DNA from: Evernia prunastri
Taxonomy: Eukaryota > Ascomycota > Lecanoromycetes > Lecanorales > Parmeliaceae
Assembly (NCBI GenBank): GCA_003184365.1
Contig: NKYR01000007.1
Coordinates: forward strand, 310,001 to 374,000
Direction: 5' to 3'
Length of the DNA: 64,000 nucleotides
Shown here: in pieces, positions 42,089 to 54,110 of the stretch
Layout: the number at the start of each line of letters is the position of its first letter
Position numbering within the stretch: the stretch's first letter is position 1
Notes under the pieces: generated by a model
Database searches by the model: none
Seen by the model: only the letters and a program-made list of their open reading frames with translations
Told to the model about the DNA's origin: nothing
Program-made: the position numbers and the translations under genes

Positions 42089-42600
42089 TACCTGGTCGGA
42101 GTTCAAAATCAAAACATCAAACACTCAAAGATTTCAACGGGATGGCTAGTTGCATGGATGTATCTTCAGTTCAACGGCAAGATACTCGAAGAAGACTGAA
42201 CGCGCGTAACAGACCTTGAAAAATCCCCAAGCCTTCAAAAACCCCCCCTCTTTCAGGATAAGGTAGGTGACCGTGCTGAGACCGTTGTTGGTACAATCCA
42301 ACGAGTCAATTATGGTGGTTTGTAAGCTCTTGAGAAATACCCAAAAAATATGTTGATTTCCTCTCTGTTGTTTACAATTATGTCCCACAAAGGCAAGGTA
42401 TCTTATAGTTCGACACGCCAACGCCCAGGACTTCCATATTGGGTCTAAAGACCCGGGGCCGAAAGTCTTGAAAAAGCGCCTTATCGTGACTGCAATTTAC
42501 CGCTGCAACTGTGATAGGAGCCGTTCAGGGACCTCGAGCAAACAGATACCCCTCATACAGGACATTGCACTATTCATTTGTTGATACATGGTAGTATCCG
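42089..42600. other. Intergenic
   Basis: No supported gene; short unrecognised frames only. Confidence 0.45.
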
Positions 42601-42629
42601 TCCCTTCCGTTTTAGCGTCTTCAAACCAA

Positions 42630-43665
42630 CGTGTTCGCAGACGAAGGAACAGCTGTCTTTGACAGCTACGATTACTACACTGGGTACGATTCGAGTGACG
42701 AGTTCGGCAGTAAGTAGCATTCCCCAAGCATAGAGGACAAGTCACAGAATAAATTCTTTGTGCAGTTTAACCCGGTCATACAACGCGTTAACACAATTGA
42801 TGAGGACGCCAGCACGAGCCGTGATTCTGTTTGAATCATTGCCAAAAGGCACTTCGATTCAGGCTTGTTCATATTCGACGTCTTTCACACAGCGTACGAT
42901 TGTGGGACTTGTAAGTGGAAGGAGACACGTGGGGGCTACTGGTTGCCAAGGTCTTTGTAGGCCTACTATGGACCGCAGATCCCTCATCGTGGCCCGACAG
43001 TGGTGAGAAAAATGTACTAGAAGCGGCCAATAGCGCAACGGCGGGCAACCGGATGACTTTGCACACAAGCAATGGCTGCACCATACATGCCAAACGCAAG
43101 TAGTCGGGCAAGGTATTGGCCAGTAAATCTAATAAGAAACAAATTCAAGTGCTTCAAGTACAAGTGCGGAATCCAAAGGAGCCTCATGGTATTTTGGAGA
43201 GACAGGCAACAACGATAATGGCGGTGTGGGCAATAGTGAATCCAGTTACAGCGCGAAGAAAACGCTGACAGAATCCCATAGGTCACGCCATGGAACTTCG
43301 TACCGCTGGCATCAGAGTGTGCTTCTTTGGACGAGATTCTATCGACAAACATCAGCAATGGCACTTCACCGGGTCTATCATCGTGGAGCACCCCGTTAGC
43401 AGACTTTCCCTCCACTGATTGCACCATAACCGAACATGTTACCAATCAGAGCATCATCATAAACATTGATCTATGCGGCAGTTGGGCTGGAGAGGAGAAG
43501 TTCTTTACGTCCAACACTGCTTGCGCTAGTTCGGCTGGCACCAATCAAGGAGCATCGTTGTCGGCGTGCGAGACAATTGTGGCAACCAACGCGACAAATT
43601 TTGCCGAAGTATATTGGGTACTCAGCAGTATCAAGGTATGTCAATTTCAGGTGACGGATGTGTAA
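42630..43665 (+). pseudogene. GH16 glucanase pseudogene
   Basis: Segments of a fungal family-16 endo-glucanase appear in order but in different frames: FDSYDYYTG near 42650; a STSRDSV block followed by TGA; SGLFIFDVFHTAYDCGT; WTADPSSWPDSGEKNVLEAA near 42970-43030; TLHTSNGC; AGIRVCFFGRDSI; and finally FPSTDCTITEHVTNQS with LCGSWAG to a stop at 43665. The catalytic E-x-D-x-x-E signature reads GEKNVLE: the Asp is replaced by Asn while both Glu positions remain. At least one stop (TGA for an expected CGA Arg) and several frameshifts break the gene. A remnant intron (GTAAGT to GTGCAG) is still visible near 42709-42769. It was once probably a secreted cell-wall hydrolase. Confidence 0.85.
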
Positions 43666-43739
43666 TGGCGGATCACGAATAGAAAGAAAGGTTGATGACC
43701 AAGGGGAAAGCAGAGGTTGTCCGACGAGTGGCAAGCTTC

Positions 43740-44045
43740 GTCTACGTTTTCCTGAAGCAGGCCGATGTCATCCACAAATCAGATCGGTCATTGAATGGAT
43801 AGCACAACTTGTTTTTCAGCCAAACCCAACTCGAGCTACAACAAATGAACGCAAAAGGTTATGTTTCCTGTTAAACGCGCATTTGGTTATCTCACTGCTC
43901 AATACGCATATTTCGATAAACAGTGCGCCCCGGTAGTGCCCGGAAGACCCTAGCCCTGCCAAAAAGATACCTGTAATGGCATATTCAAGTATTTAAGACC
44001 CGGTTGCATCTTCCCTTCGAGTTTGCGTCTAATTGTTCGCGCGTC
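43740..44045. other. Intergenic
   Basis: No gene recognised between the GH16 relic and the F-box gene. Confidence 0.45.
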
Positions 44046-45758
44046 TCAGCCCATCCACGCGTCGATATCTCTCTTATCCCTCCTGGCTTTTGGACTAAAC
44101 AACGGAACATCTTCACTAGGCACCACCAAAAACCCACCAAATCCATTACCCACCATTACGCTCTCTCTCCCTTTGTCCCTCGACTGGGGACTCAATTGCT
44201 TTTCAAGAGACAGACTCATTGGTCTAGTGGCCGTTGCGCTACCACGACGATCGGCTAGCGTTGGAAGGCTAATGAGGGTGAGACTCCACTCCATCTCTGT
44301 GACGGTTTTGGTGTAGAGGCGAAGAGGAGGAAGTAAAGTATCTGTAGGCTGCCAGCCGATGCTAGCTTCTTTGACTGAGAAAGCGGGCCGTGGAGGTGGT
44401 AGGAGCATTGTCGGAAGCGAAGTAGAGAGGGCGTAAAGGTGTGACAAAGACGGTAGAGAACCGCTGAGAATACTTCGAGAAAGGCACGAATAGTAGCTAT
44501 CGGACGGGGAAGAAACGCCACGAGGTGATATATACACACTAGAGATCTCATAATGAAAATTACGAAGCGAGTTAGAGGCTAAGGGCGGAGTTTGCGACTG
44601 TGGGAGCGCACGTGATACGCTTTCCGAAACGTTTAGAATGGTGAGAGAGGTAGCCGCGGCCAAAATCTGAACGAGATCTGAGGGCAAGATACCAGTGTTG
44701 GCCAGAGTGAGGGAGTTGAGAGTGTCTTTGGCATCGGGGTAGGAGAGGTAAGCCAAGAGTCCTTTGGCAGAGATATTGGGAACATCTTGGAATTCCAGTA
44801 TGGCTAGCGGCGGGAACGGCCTCATATGCATAGAGCTGAACAAGCTGTCGTCAAGCAACCGAAGACTTGTAAATTTGACGTGCCGAAGTGCCTTAAGGGT
44901 GGCAACGACGTCGGCAATTGTGGCTGGATCCGCATCAAGATGTACCAGTTCGAGCGCCTCTAACTTCGGCCATTGTCTCTTCTGCATTAACAGTTGAAAG
45001 CTTCCTTCAGCGCCGGCAGCATACTTCATCTGTCGAATATCTCCGCACCGGGCCTGCAATTCCTCTTTCAGAGTGTTCGAAGATGGGTCATCGTTATAGA
45101 AACCGTCTGGCAAATCTACGTGGCGTAGATTCGGCAGGACTGAGACCGTGCGTGCCAAATCTGATTCGCACACCTCCCTTGTCATGTAGGGAATTTTAAG
45201 GTACTGCACTTGACAAGCCAGAAAGTGATTGTCTCGAACTGACCTAGAGAAGAGACTTAGCCGCTCCTGCGTAGGGTCTTTCGAGGCGCCAGCACGGCCG
45301 ATAAAAGACCGCCTTCTACGTTTGACAACAAGGTCTGCTTCTCGGTCGCAATAATGAACGGTATCGATGCGCACACTATGATACCTGTGGAGAGAGAAGT
45401 TAGCCCCAGGTGAGCCGAGCTAGGGCCACCACCTGCCAAATACTCACAAAAGGTTTTGCGACGCTTTTGACCATTGCCTATTGACAAGAGCGCATTGTGA
45501 AAGATCTCTCATATCGCATAGCATACATCCTCCATCGACCATCGACTCCTCGCAGGAGGTATACGATTCATCCCGTGAGTGCGGGCAAATGTAGCTAAAC
45601 AGCTCGAGTAACAAGGTTACCGAGAATCTAGCAGATGGATGAGGCTTCGGCAGACGAGATGATGTGTCTGCTGGCGGCCGGTAACAGATTGTGTGAGTTG
45701 AGGTATCGTCAATGCTCTTCAGACGTGAGCGTGAGCGAATATTTCCAAGGAGTTTCAT
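44046..45758 (-). CDS. F-box/leucine-rich-repeat-like protein
   Basis: ATG at 45758 (MKLLGNIRSR; the longer frame opens on GTG). Exons 45758-45448 and 45384-44046, with a 63-bp intron (GTGAGT, GGCTAAC, CACAG); 549 residues. An F-box-like region lies at about 45-105 (LLLELFSYICPH ... CDMRDLSQCALVNRQWSKASQNLL). It is followed by a conserved block YHSVRIDTVHYCDREADL and then repeats with leucine-rich character up to about residue 370. The last 100 residues are Ser/Pro-rich. F-box proteins recruit substrates to SCF ubiquitin ligases through Skp1; the substrate is unknown. This protein is widely conserved in filamentous ascomycetes in my experience of the family. Confidence 0.8.
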
Positions 45759-47037
45759 CACGCCGTTGATGCTCGTCCCACAAGATTCAGGCGCCACAGG
45801 GTTGTTGATTAAAGGAATGCGGGGCCAGGGGCACGGGGACGCGTTTGCCGCGACGCCTCAAAACGTGGGATACTTGAACGGAGTAAGTACGAGTACGAGT
45901 ACCCTCAAAAGTACCTATAATCAAATGTATTTAGAGGACTGTCGTGTCGAACTTTACATCAGAATCTTTGGTGACGCAGCCTTTCCTCGACCTTTCTTAG
46001 ACAAAAAGTATTGTCTCAATAGTTATACCTAAGCCAAGAGCATCTCGAAAGAATCCGGAACATGCTTTGTTCTCAGACATGTAGCCTTTCCCAAGAACTT
46101 GAAGAGATGCATTGGCTCTTTACTTCCTAGAAATGATTGTCTCGACAAATATAAATCGTATGGCGATTGGGTGATATGAGGCTTTGAAGCCTTAGCGAAC
46201 CTCACAAATGCAGGAGTTCGCTGGACGCTCATCTCAGTCTCTGGAGCGTGGTTGGCTTGATATTGCTAGGTAGTGACGTGTTGCACTCTATTGAAGTGTC
46301 CCAGTGTCTCAGCTACCAAGATGAAGATGAATAGCGCCCCGAAAAGGGTCACAGCATCCCAGTATCCCAGCTCTCGAGACGCTAAAGAGGGTGACAGCTT
46401 TGTGAGTAATTCTCTTATAGACAGCTCCATTGCGCATCTGGACAGCACCTGACTGTGCGGACAGGCGGCTACAAGTATGACCTGACAGACAGTCTTCGAG
46501 ATTTTCCATGATCATCCCCAACGGTTTACTCACGGTGGAGGCCTCATGTTCAAGCAGCGTCCACGTCTGAGTGCTATCATCCTCGAAATGGATAGTAGTT
46601 TTTGCTGATCTTGCTGGACAAGGTGATCACTGAAGTCGGGACGGATGAAGAGTACCAAGCATCGATAGCCTCACCAGGTTTGCTTCAACCATGATGTTCC
46701 ATTCTGGTTCAATCGGATTCTCAGTACTCTACGACTTGGAACAGTGAGAGGGAGACCAAACCCTGCTGAATGGACAGGGAAACAAAACAAGTAGCCTGGG
46801 TGGTGAATGAAGGACAAGATAGAGAATATGAACATAATTGATAATGCCTTGATAATTGGGTAACAGTAATAGAAGAGTCTTGAGAGTGATTCTGTCGGCT
46901 GTCCAGGATGTGAAACGGCCTAGTGGGCCGACAGGGCCCGAAGCGAGATCACGTTGTTTCCTCTCGTGACAATTTTACTTGTACATCAATAGCCGACCAA
47001 TTATTGCAAACCTCGGACCTCCTATCATTTAATCTAT
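45759..47037. other. Long intergenic region between divergent genes
   Basis: No gene supported; minus-strand frames near 46030-46530 are short and unrecognised. It probably holds the F-box promoter and upstream control of the Nrp1-like gene. Confidence 0.45.
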
Positions 47038-47130
47038 TATTCCCTTCCCACCTCCTCCCTTCCTACCTTTCTACCTACTCTCACCCCAGTCGCTCCTTCA
47101 GCACATCTCCTACAGTCACCATCTCGCGTG
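47038..47130 (+). promoter_or_regulatory. CT-rich promoter/leader tract
   Basis: About 90 bases dominated by C and T on the plus strand (CCTCCCTTCC, CTACCTACTCTCACCCC) lie about 180-270 bp upstream of the ATG at 47311. CT blocks of this kind commonly precede transcription starts of well-expressed fungal genes. Confidence 0.5.
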
Positions 47131-47310
47131 TACAGCAGTCCAGGAGACTTCCATTTCCGCCCATCCGATTCTTGCCTTCCAAACATCTCCGCCGCCATCC
47201 ATCAAGCAATCCCAATATCCAATACCCTCAAAAAGCCAAAGCTTATCCTTCCCTCGGAGCGAAAATCTTTGCACTACAGGTCAGAGGCATTAGGGGCCTG
47301 GGTTATCGGG

Positions 47311-49426
47311 ATGTCTAGCACTCAGGGGGCAAAGCCTGATATTGACCGCTACTTGGTTATCCATGTTGCTACCACGTGCGACGAACATGGCGTCTACGTG
47401 ACCAAGGACTCCGCCGAGGTCATTGAGATTGGGTGGCTCTTGCTAGACGCCAAAAATTGTGAGGAGGTATGTTGTGCTGATAGTTGGCATCAAACAACCC
47501 AAGACTTATACGCGACATCATAGATCCATCGAGAGAGTGTCCTTGTCAAACCTGTCAACACTCCCATTACTCCGCTTTGCAGTAAGTGTCATTCGGACAT
47601 CCCACCAAATTCTATGCTATCCGCTGCCGCTGGGCTAATCTTCCACAAGCGAGCCTCACCACTCTCACCTGGGAGCATGTACGGACAGCAGGGACGTTCC
47701 GAGACGCCATCAACCGCTTTGACGCATTTGCTTCCGAGCATTTGACATCCAAGAGCCTCGAATTCGCTTTCGTTACCCTCGACTCTTGGGATCTTCGCGT
47801 GCAGCTTCCCCGTGAGGCACGAGACAAGGCTGTTGTGCTTCCTATATACCTTCAACATTCTCGCACCTTTGATCTACGTACCGAGTACCAGCGCTGGCAG
47901 CAACACCATCCAGAGTCTTTGCCGTTTGGGCCAAGCTCTCTGGCAAACATCTGTGCAGCGCTGGAGGTCGAGCCAGTACAATCTTCCGCCCCCATAAAGC
48001 ACAATCTCCCGTTCCATTTGCAAGCTCTCGCGCCAGCTTCTCCTCGTCGCGCCATGGAAGAAGCGGTAACTCTAGCTAGGGTGTTGCGGGGGCTCATCAG
48101 AAAGTCTCAGCCACCTCACGAGCATCCCGATGTACTAAGCCGGCCGATGGACGCAAGGGCCGACGTACGTGCATTTTTGTCGGAGCGAAGTAAGGTACTA
48201 CACATGAGCGGATTGCCACACGACACTACCCAGTCCGAGCTTGAGAGCTGGTTTACTCAGTTCGGTGGCCGTCCGATTGCTTTCTGGACTTTGCGGACGC
48301 CAGACCAACACAAGCCTACTGGATCCGGGTTCGCTGTTTTCTCTTCCCATGAGGAGGTTAGTTGTCTCTTTTCCTCCTAAAAATATCTCCTTCGCACTAC
48401 TTTTGCCTTGATACCCACGACTTAAGCGTTTGTGCCCAAGGTATCGTTACATCCGCGAACGGCTATCAACTGACTTCATCTTAGGCCGCGGAAAGTCTAT
48501 GCATGAACGGGCGTGCTCTCAATGAGAAAGCAATCGAAGTGTCACCTTCATCAAGCCGTGTACTCGATCGTGCCGCGGAGATTTTGACGCCATTCCCTCC
48601 TAGCAAGAATCGACCTCGGCCTGGAGACTGGACTTGCCCTTCGTGTGGCTTTTCGAACTTTCAGCGTCGTACAGCATGCTTCCGTTGCTCCTACCCGGCT
48701 GCAGGACCTGGTGGCGATCCAATGGGCTACTCAAATTACGGCTATAGTCATCCTCATATGATGCCCCCTCAACAACACATGGGGCATCACAGTGGACATG
48801 GCATGGGTCATGGACGAGGTGGGGGCGGTGGCATGGTTCCATTCAGAGCTGGCGATTGGAAATGTGGTTCAGAAGGCTGTGGATATCATAATTTTGCCAA
48901 GAACGTCAGCTGTCTCCGCTGCGGTGCTAGTCGCGCTGGGGCGGCAGTTGTAGCAGACTCAGCGTTCCCATCTCCACTTGAGCCACCATCGGGATATGGC
49001 ATGGGTCCGCCATCGATGGCTGGTACCCCCGGTCCTGGTCCATTCGCCAGTGCTTCTGGCGGCTTCGGCTCCGGTGGCTTCGGTGGTCAGCAATACGGCG
49101 GGCCACCCAGTCAATACGCTCTACCCTCCGGCCTCGGTGCTCCGACTGCTGCCTATCCTCCTATGGGCGCAGGGTACGGCCAAGGAAATTCTGGTGGGCC
49201 ATTTGATAGCAGGGCTGCCGAAGCCGCTTTCACCTCGGCTGGCAATGGCCCATCTCCTCCAACCGGTGCTCAAAACGGAACATCAGCATATAGCGGTACT
49301 ACAACATATGGTGGCATAGATGGAAGCGCTGATCCGTTTGCTTTCCTCTCGTCCGGTCTAGGAGGGTTGTCTATGAACGATGAGTCTCGGAGAAATGGCG
49401 CCAACTCGAACAAATCGCCTGTCTAA
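47311..49426 (+). CDS. NRP1: Nrp1-like RNA-binding protein: degenerate exonuclease domain, RRM, two RanBP2 zinc fingers
   Basis: Exons 47311-47466, 47524-47581, 47650-48356 and 48485-49426; 620 residues. The N-terminal 200 residues follow the ERI1-type DEDDh exonuclease layout (YLVIHVATTC, EVIEIGWLLLD, VKPVNTPITPLC, TLTWEHV). However, motif I, normally D-x-E-A-T-C, reads H-V-A-T-T-C, so catalytic Asp and Glu are gone. An RRM lies at about 265-345 (RNP2 VLHMSGLP, RNP1 GSGFAVFSS). Two RanBP2 fingers follow: WTCPSCGFSNFQRRTACFRC and WKCGSEGCGYHNFAKNVSCLRC. The Gly/Pro/Ser/Tyr-rich C-terminus is prion-like and probably drives granule association. Yeast Nrp1 is the nearest named protein. The last intron is 128 bp, longer than its neighbours. 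Confidence 0.88.
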
Positions 49427-50900
49427 GGGTGTAAAGCCTTCATTCTTCACGCGTCAAGAGCCAGCTTCTGATGAAGTTGAAATACGCAAGCGTGATGAGA
49501 ACATTGTATTTCTGTGAGTGGGACAGGTTATTTCTCAATCAAAAAGGGAAAGTGGGGACCTTTACATGCGGACGCGACCTGTTCAGGATAAGCATGACGA
49601 TAGATCTCCATGTCTGGTCAAGCATAGCGGGATACGGCAGCAGAAAGCGGTGTTGGTTGGGGGACCAAAAGTGTGGGCAATTTAGAATGGTCGGTCGCGC
49701 GCATTTCGAGCTTCTTCACTTCAATTCTTTCTTCGATTTCCTTTCTTATCATGAAACATTCAGCAATCCACTGCTCATGTCCATTCTATTTCACTACGAG
49801 GATTTTGTCGGTGGCTTTGGACATTGGCTATGTTGCATTCGAAAGAGCGTGGTCTTTTCGAGGTGAACGATCGACGGGCATATGCGTTCAACAAATACCG
49901 CGCAATTTTGGCACTGTTGAAGTGCAAGTATTTACATGGGGGTGTGGGGGGGGAAGGGGGGAAGGAAATAGTGGCGGGGATACAGATCTCTTCGGTGGTT
50001 TAGCCTGATGGAATTACAAGGCCTAACATGATTGAGTCCGGGTTTGGACAGGCAGAATAGCATAGGTTCAAGTCTTTTTCCTTTTTCGAGATTGCACAGA
50101 TAATTGGCTGTTCTTTTTCAATCCTTTTAGATTCGTTTGTTAACCATGACGACCTGGACTCGCCACATAAGTGAGCCAGAATACGATGAAGGAAATTCAA
50201 GGTTTGGTAAGTTCAGCACTGAATAAAAAGCTTGGCAGCGATAGAAAAAACCGTAGGACGTTTGGCTTTTCGTGCAAAGGCTGTACTGCTAGGTGAGAAG
50301 AGCGAGTCTTGTACCCAAGTGTTCAAAGCACTCGTCAGCTTTCTTAATCTTGGCCTCTGTGCCGTTCCCGTTCTTATTATACAAGTATGCATCTGTCATC
50401 CGAAAGAAGTGTAGATTCGCGAGAGAACCTGCTGAGGTTAATGGCTAAGATCAAGTGAGAGGAGCCGGAAGTGGAGAAAGCGGGAGCGTGAGAGAAAGAC
50501 GGATTACTACTTCGTTCGAACAGAGTTGGGGGGCTTTACAGCATTCAGCGATCAGAGTCCTGACTCCTCTTTACTTGTATATTGTTGCATACGAGAATAT
50601 AGACCAAGTGGCCATCCAAATCCAGTGAAATGGCTGCAGCGGAGTACAGGAAAGGTCTCAATGTCATTATATGGAAATATCAATTCACTTAAAGGTATGC
50701 GCTCGTCACAAGTTTAGGTCGACTGGGAACCTGTAATTTAATGGGATGTTTACAATCGTCGTCACTGTTCACGTGGTAGTGTAGTGTGCGCAACGACCAA
50801 TTCTACACTACCGTTGGTTGATTCATAATACTTCTGTTGCCCCCAAGCTATAAGTTCAAACCCTTCAATAGAGCAGACTTTTTGGAGTCTATTTCTGTAT
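49427..50900. other. Intergenic between convergent genes
   Basis: No gene supported. The 131-codon frame at 49471-49866 opens right after the Nrp1 stop, is aromatic-rich and unrecognised, and is most likely 3' UTR. A G-rich run lies at about 49939-49978. Confidence 0.5.
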
Positions 50901-53357
50901 CTAGGTACTTTCGCGCGAAGCTAAAACGATCTCGCTTTTCTTCTCCCTTTCGAGGATTTGGTGTGAGCCTCCACTTTGCCTTTCAACGCGCTCAAGCAGA
51001 CTACCAGGTGCATACTGACACTCCTCTCCTACATCCAGCACGGGTCCTTTCGCCAGCCAGTCGCTCATCGTAACACCCCTTCCCGTTCTTGCTCCACCTT
51101 GACCTCTACCATTGATCGCAAGGAGTCCACCTGTGAAAGCCATATTCTCCGTTTCTGATGGCGTCGAAGTATGCTTCGATGCTGAGGGCGCACTGCTACT
51201 ATGATCTCGACGCACAATTCTCGATCGATCAACGCTAGGCCCATCTCCGGTCTTGCTTGTAGGTCTGCGCCATGTGGCAGAAGGTGGAATTAGAATGGCG
51301 GCCTCCGGTGTATTGGCCACTTCAACCAAGCCTCCAGCAGGTATTTGCTCAAGAACGACGCCTCTACCCTTCTTCGCATGCTGCGGTGGCTCCTGGTACT
51401 GAGGAGTCAGGTCGATCAAAGGCTTGGGTTTTGGACGTTGTGATAGCGTTCGATCCAAGCTGTGAACGGGGTTGATATTCGGCGTTGCATCGGGATGGTC
51501 TAGTCCGGCCTTCTGGGCCTTCTCGCGCTCTCGTTGCGCTTTTTGGCGCTGGGTATACGTTCTGCCGAGCAAACCTGTCGCGGTGAAGGGCTCAGGTTCT
51601 TCTTGCCGCACCGCCTGTACGAATGAAGGACTATGCTCCCTTATAGTACGTATTTTGATATCTCTGATGAGTTTCCTGGACTGCGGGGCTCTGGTCTTGT
51701 CTCGACTGCGGAACGGCATATCGTCAACATGCTCCCTAGCTATATTGTGCCTAGGACTAGAAAGTTCGAAAGGAATGATACGCTCTGTGTTCTGATTGGC
51801 GAATGTCGAGGTGTCAATCAAGCTTGTGCCTGGGTGTGACTGCTCCGATACTCTGCTCTGGCTTTTCGGCTTCGCGATTTCTGTATTGGAACCCATTTGA
51901 ATGGCTTCTTTCGAAGATACTTTCTCGGAACCCTGTGCACCTTTTCCCCCTTCGCCCATCACGTTGACCAGATACCAGCTTCTCCATTCTGCAACGGCAT
52001 TGTACCAAGATGCAGCCAATGTCTTATCACTTGTTGAAAAGAAATGAACGAAATTGGCTGTACTTAAGAACATACTCGACTTCTGCTGGCTTTTAACAGC
52101 GAAACAAATTTTTCTCGGCGGTCTAATCCTCTTCGCGGAATGCCGTGCCGTCGGAACATAAACATCGAAGTCAGATATGTGACAGATATTAGCTGTTTCA
52201 CCACCTTCTCTCTTGGCTACTAGCATCTGTCCGTCCGAGCGTAGTGTGACCCATCGTTTATCCCAATGTCCAGGTCTCTGAGAATAATGAATATACACGG
52301 ATGTGTCCATAGGCTGGGAGCCCGAGACAGACTGGAGGGCCAGCAGACCATCTCTGCCGGCTGTAGGAGACGGCTTAATTACCAACGTGTTTTGCGTGTC
52401 ATTGTCCCAGGAATTCAGCACATCACGGACATGCTCATATTTCCTAAGCGGACGCTCTAGACCTAATTGCTTGAATGACTCGAGAAGAATCGTGCTATTC
52501 TCATCAATAGACTTGGCCAACTGATCCGCAGCTGAGCGAATGATGTCCAATGGTGTGGTGGACGGCGTTACAGGAAGCCACATCAGATTCTGGTCATATT
52601 TGACCTTGACTCTGCGCTCCCCAGCATTGACAGCCGACACTGGTGCATCAAAAGCAGGTTTGACAGTATTTGGAGGCGTTTCGATGGCAATAGGGGCCGA
52701 GATCGTCCTTTTGAGCTCCTCCCTGCTTTTGCGTAGGCGTTTCCCATTTGACTGTCCAGCAAACCGCTGCGTTATGCCTCTTCTGGGCGCTGCATACGAT
52801 TCACTAGTCGCAACGACTTCTTCTCCGTGAGAAGAACGCAGGTCTGGCTCTAGATTGCGAGCATACTGTATAGGGGATGTTGCTATCTTTTGACTTCGTA
52901 CTGTGTCTCGACCCACCTCTTGGTGACACTTTGCTTCTGCATTGTATCTTCTACGCTGATCGTTCTGCTGGAAGCCTTGCAGAGCCTGTGACTGACTAAC
53001 AACCTCGTCCCGTAACATACAATTCTTTGCCTCGCCAAGATTTCCGGGTCCATGGGCCAGAAATGCTTCAGATCCTTGGGCATCATTTGCAGACCCTTGG
53101 GGTCCCTGCATGGTTCCATGAAGCGGTGGCTGTATCTCAAACCCTTTGCTATCTTCCCCATTGTTCTGGGACATTGGATAGCGTGAAGAAAGAGCAATAT
53201 TGCGCAACTTTTGAAGCTGTTCTGCGCTGAGGGTCTCGGGCTCTGACGAGTTGGTAAGAAGCTGCTGCGAACGTGGTCCTTTGTATCGGGACCTGCTTCT
53301 TGCTATGGCTCTCTCGGCGGGTCGCGGAGGGACGTCCGGTGAGGATGAAGGAGGCAT
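50901..53357 (-). CDS. RA-PH domain signalling adaptor
   Basis: ATG at 53357 (MPPSSSPDVPPRPAERAIAR; the open frame extends further only to GTG). Single exon, 818 residues. About 1-245 is disordered and Gln/Ser/Arg-rich. About 248-335 is a Ras-association-like domain (RRVKVKYDQNLMWLPV ... SFKQLGLERPLRKYEHV). About 350-465 is a pleckstrin-homology domain with the closing Trp helix (GHWDKRWVTL ... AASWYNAVAEWRSWYL). The rest is disordered with Pro-rich and basic stretches. The adjacent RA and PH domains recall the MRL/Grb7 type of Ras-to-membrane adaptor; fungi have such proteins linked to polarised growth. Which GTPase it binds cannot be told. It converges on the Nrp1-like gene. Confidence 0.82.
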   Translation of the reverse strand: MPPSSSPDVPPRPAERAIARSRSRYKGPRSQQLLTNSSEPETLSAEQLQKLRNIALSSRYPMSQNNGEDSKGFEIQPPLHGTMQGPQGSANDAQGSEAFLAHGPGNLGEAKNCMLRDEVVSQSQALQGFQQNDQRRRYNAEAKCHQEVGRDTVRSQKIATSPIQYARNLEPDLRSSHGEEVVATSESYAAPRRGITQRFAGQSNGKRLRKSREELKRTISAPIAIETPPNTVKPAFDAPVSAVNAGERRVKVKYDQNLMWLPVTPSTTPLDIIRSAADQLAKSIDENSTILLESFKQLGLERPLRKYEHVRDVLNSWDNDTQNTLVIKPSPTAGRDGLLALQSVSGSQPMDTSVYIHYSQRPGHWDKRWVTLRSDGQMLVAKREGGETANICHISDFDVYVPTARHSAKRIRPPRKICFAVKSQQKSSMFLSTANFVHFFSTSDKTLAASWYNAVAEWRSWYLVNVMGEGGKGAQGSEKVSSKEAIQMGSNTEIAKPKSQSRVSEQSHPGTSLIDTSTFANQNTERIIPFELSSPRHNIAREHVDDMPFRSRDKTRAPQSRKLIRDIKIRTIREHSPSFVQAVRQEEPEPFTATGLLGRTYTQRQKAQREREKAQKAGLDHPDATPNINPVHSLDRTLSQRPKPKPLIDLTPQYQEPPQHAKKGRGVVLEQIPAGGLVEVANTPEAAILIPPSATWRRPTSKTGDGPSVDRSRIVRRDHSSSAPSASKHTSTPSETENMAFTGGLLAINGRGQGGARTGRGVTMSDWLAKGPVLDVGEECQYAPGSLLERVERQSGGSHQILEREKKSEIVLASREST

Positions 53358-53689
53358 AAGTGCTCGTGTCACACAGTGCTGGCAGCAGGTCTGATGGCTT
53401 TAACCCCAAAATTTCTATCTTCTTCTTCGCTTGTACTTCAAGCGACGTAAGATGCCTTGTCTGCAACGTAAACCTTGGAAAAAATGCATCTGCAGGGCTG
53501 CGGTATGTAAGTTTCAATACAAGCAGCAGCCTATGGCACTGTACACGTTACACGCTTATTTAGATTTTGGTGATCAACGCGACTCTCCTAGTAGTCTCCT
53601 ACTTGTAGAGTAAGGTAAGGCTGAAACAAACTACTCCGAACAAGCCATTCTAAGCACCGTCTAGGACACCAACGTTGAACCTGTTCAAT

Positions 53690-54110
53690 AAAGCACAATT
53701 ATGCTATGGCCCCGTCTTTGCCGAATTGTTTGCATGCTCGAAGCGGGAAGCCAAGTCTCCTCACTCAACGGGCCTGGCTTGCTCACCAACTTATGCGCAA
53801 CATCGTACGCGACGGCTCCGCTGTCACTCAGTTGTTTTGGCTTTGAACCTGCCACAATTTTGTCGACTTCTTGCTGTGGAAGACCACAGGCTAAGTGAAC
53901 TCTGCCATAAGCGTACGTCTCATGTGGCGCCTTAAAATGCGCACCAACAACCAAGATTACAATATCCCAATATCGAACGGGCAGGCCGGTGACAATGCAA
54001 TAGTCAACCCAAAAAAGTGTCGACCGACATCTGGAGAACGGATCGTAGCGCCGAAAGGGCCGATGACGGCAGAATCTGACGGTCGCTTACTGAATATTGA
54101 AAGCTGCATT
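53690..54110 (-). pseudogene. Carboxymuconolactone decarboxylase-like pseudogene
   Basis: Minus-strand blocks occur in family order: GPFGATIRSPDVG, FFGLTIALS, then, in the open frame 53685-53954, VVGAHFKAPHETYAYGRV and IVAGSKPKQLSDSGAVAYDV followed by KLVSKPGPLSEETW. After that the frame shifts again (QFGKDGAIA appears in another frame and meets a stop). At least two frameshifts make it non-functional. The family (AhpD/CMD fold) includes peroxidase-like and lactone decarboxylase enzymes; the N-terminal start is not identifiable. Confidence 0.75.

Noticed and set aside
49471..49866. 131-codon plus-strand frame right after the Nrp1 stop
   Set aside because: It opens inside the likely 3' UTR, is aromatic-rich, and has no recognisable motif.
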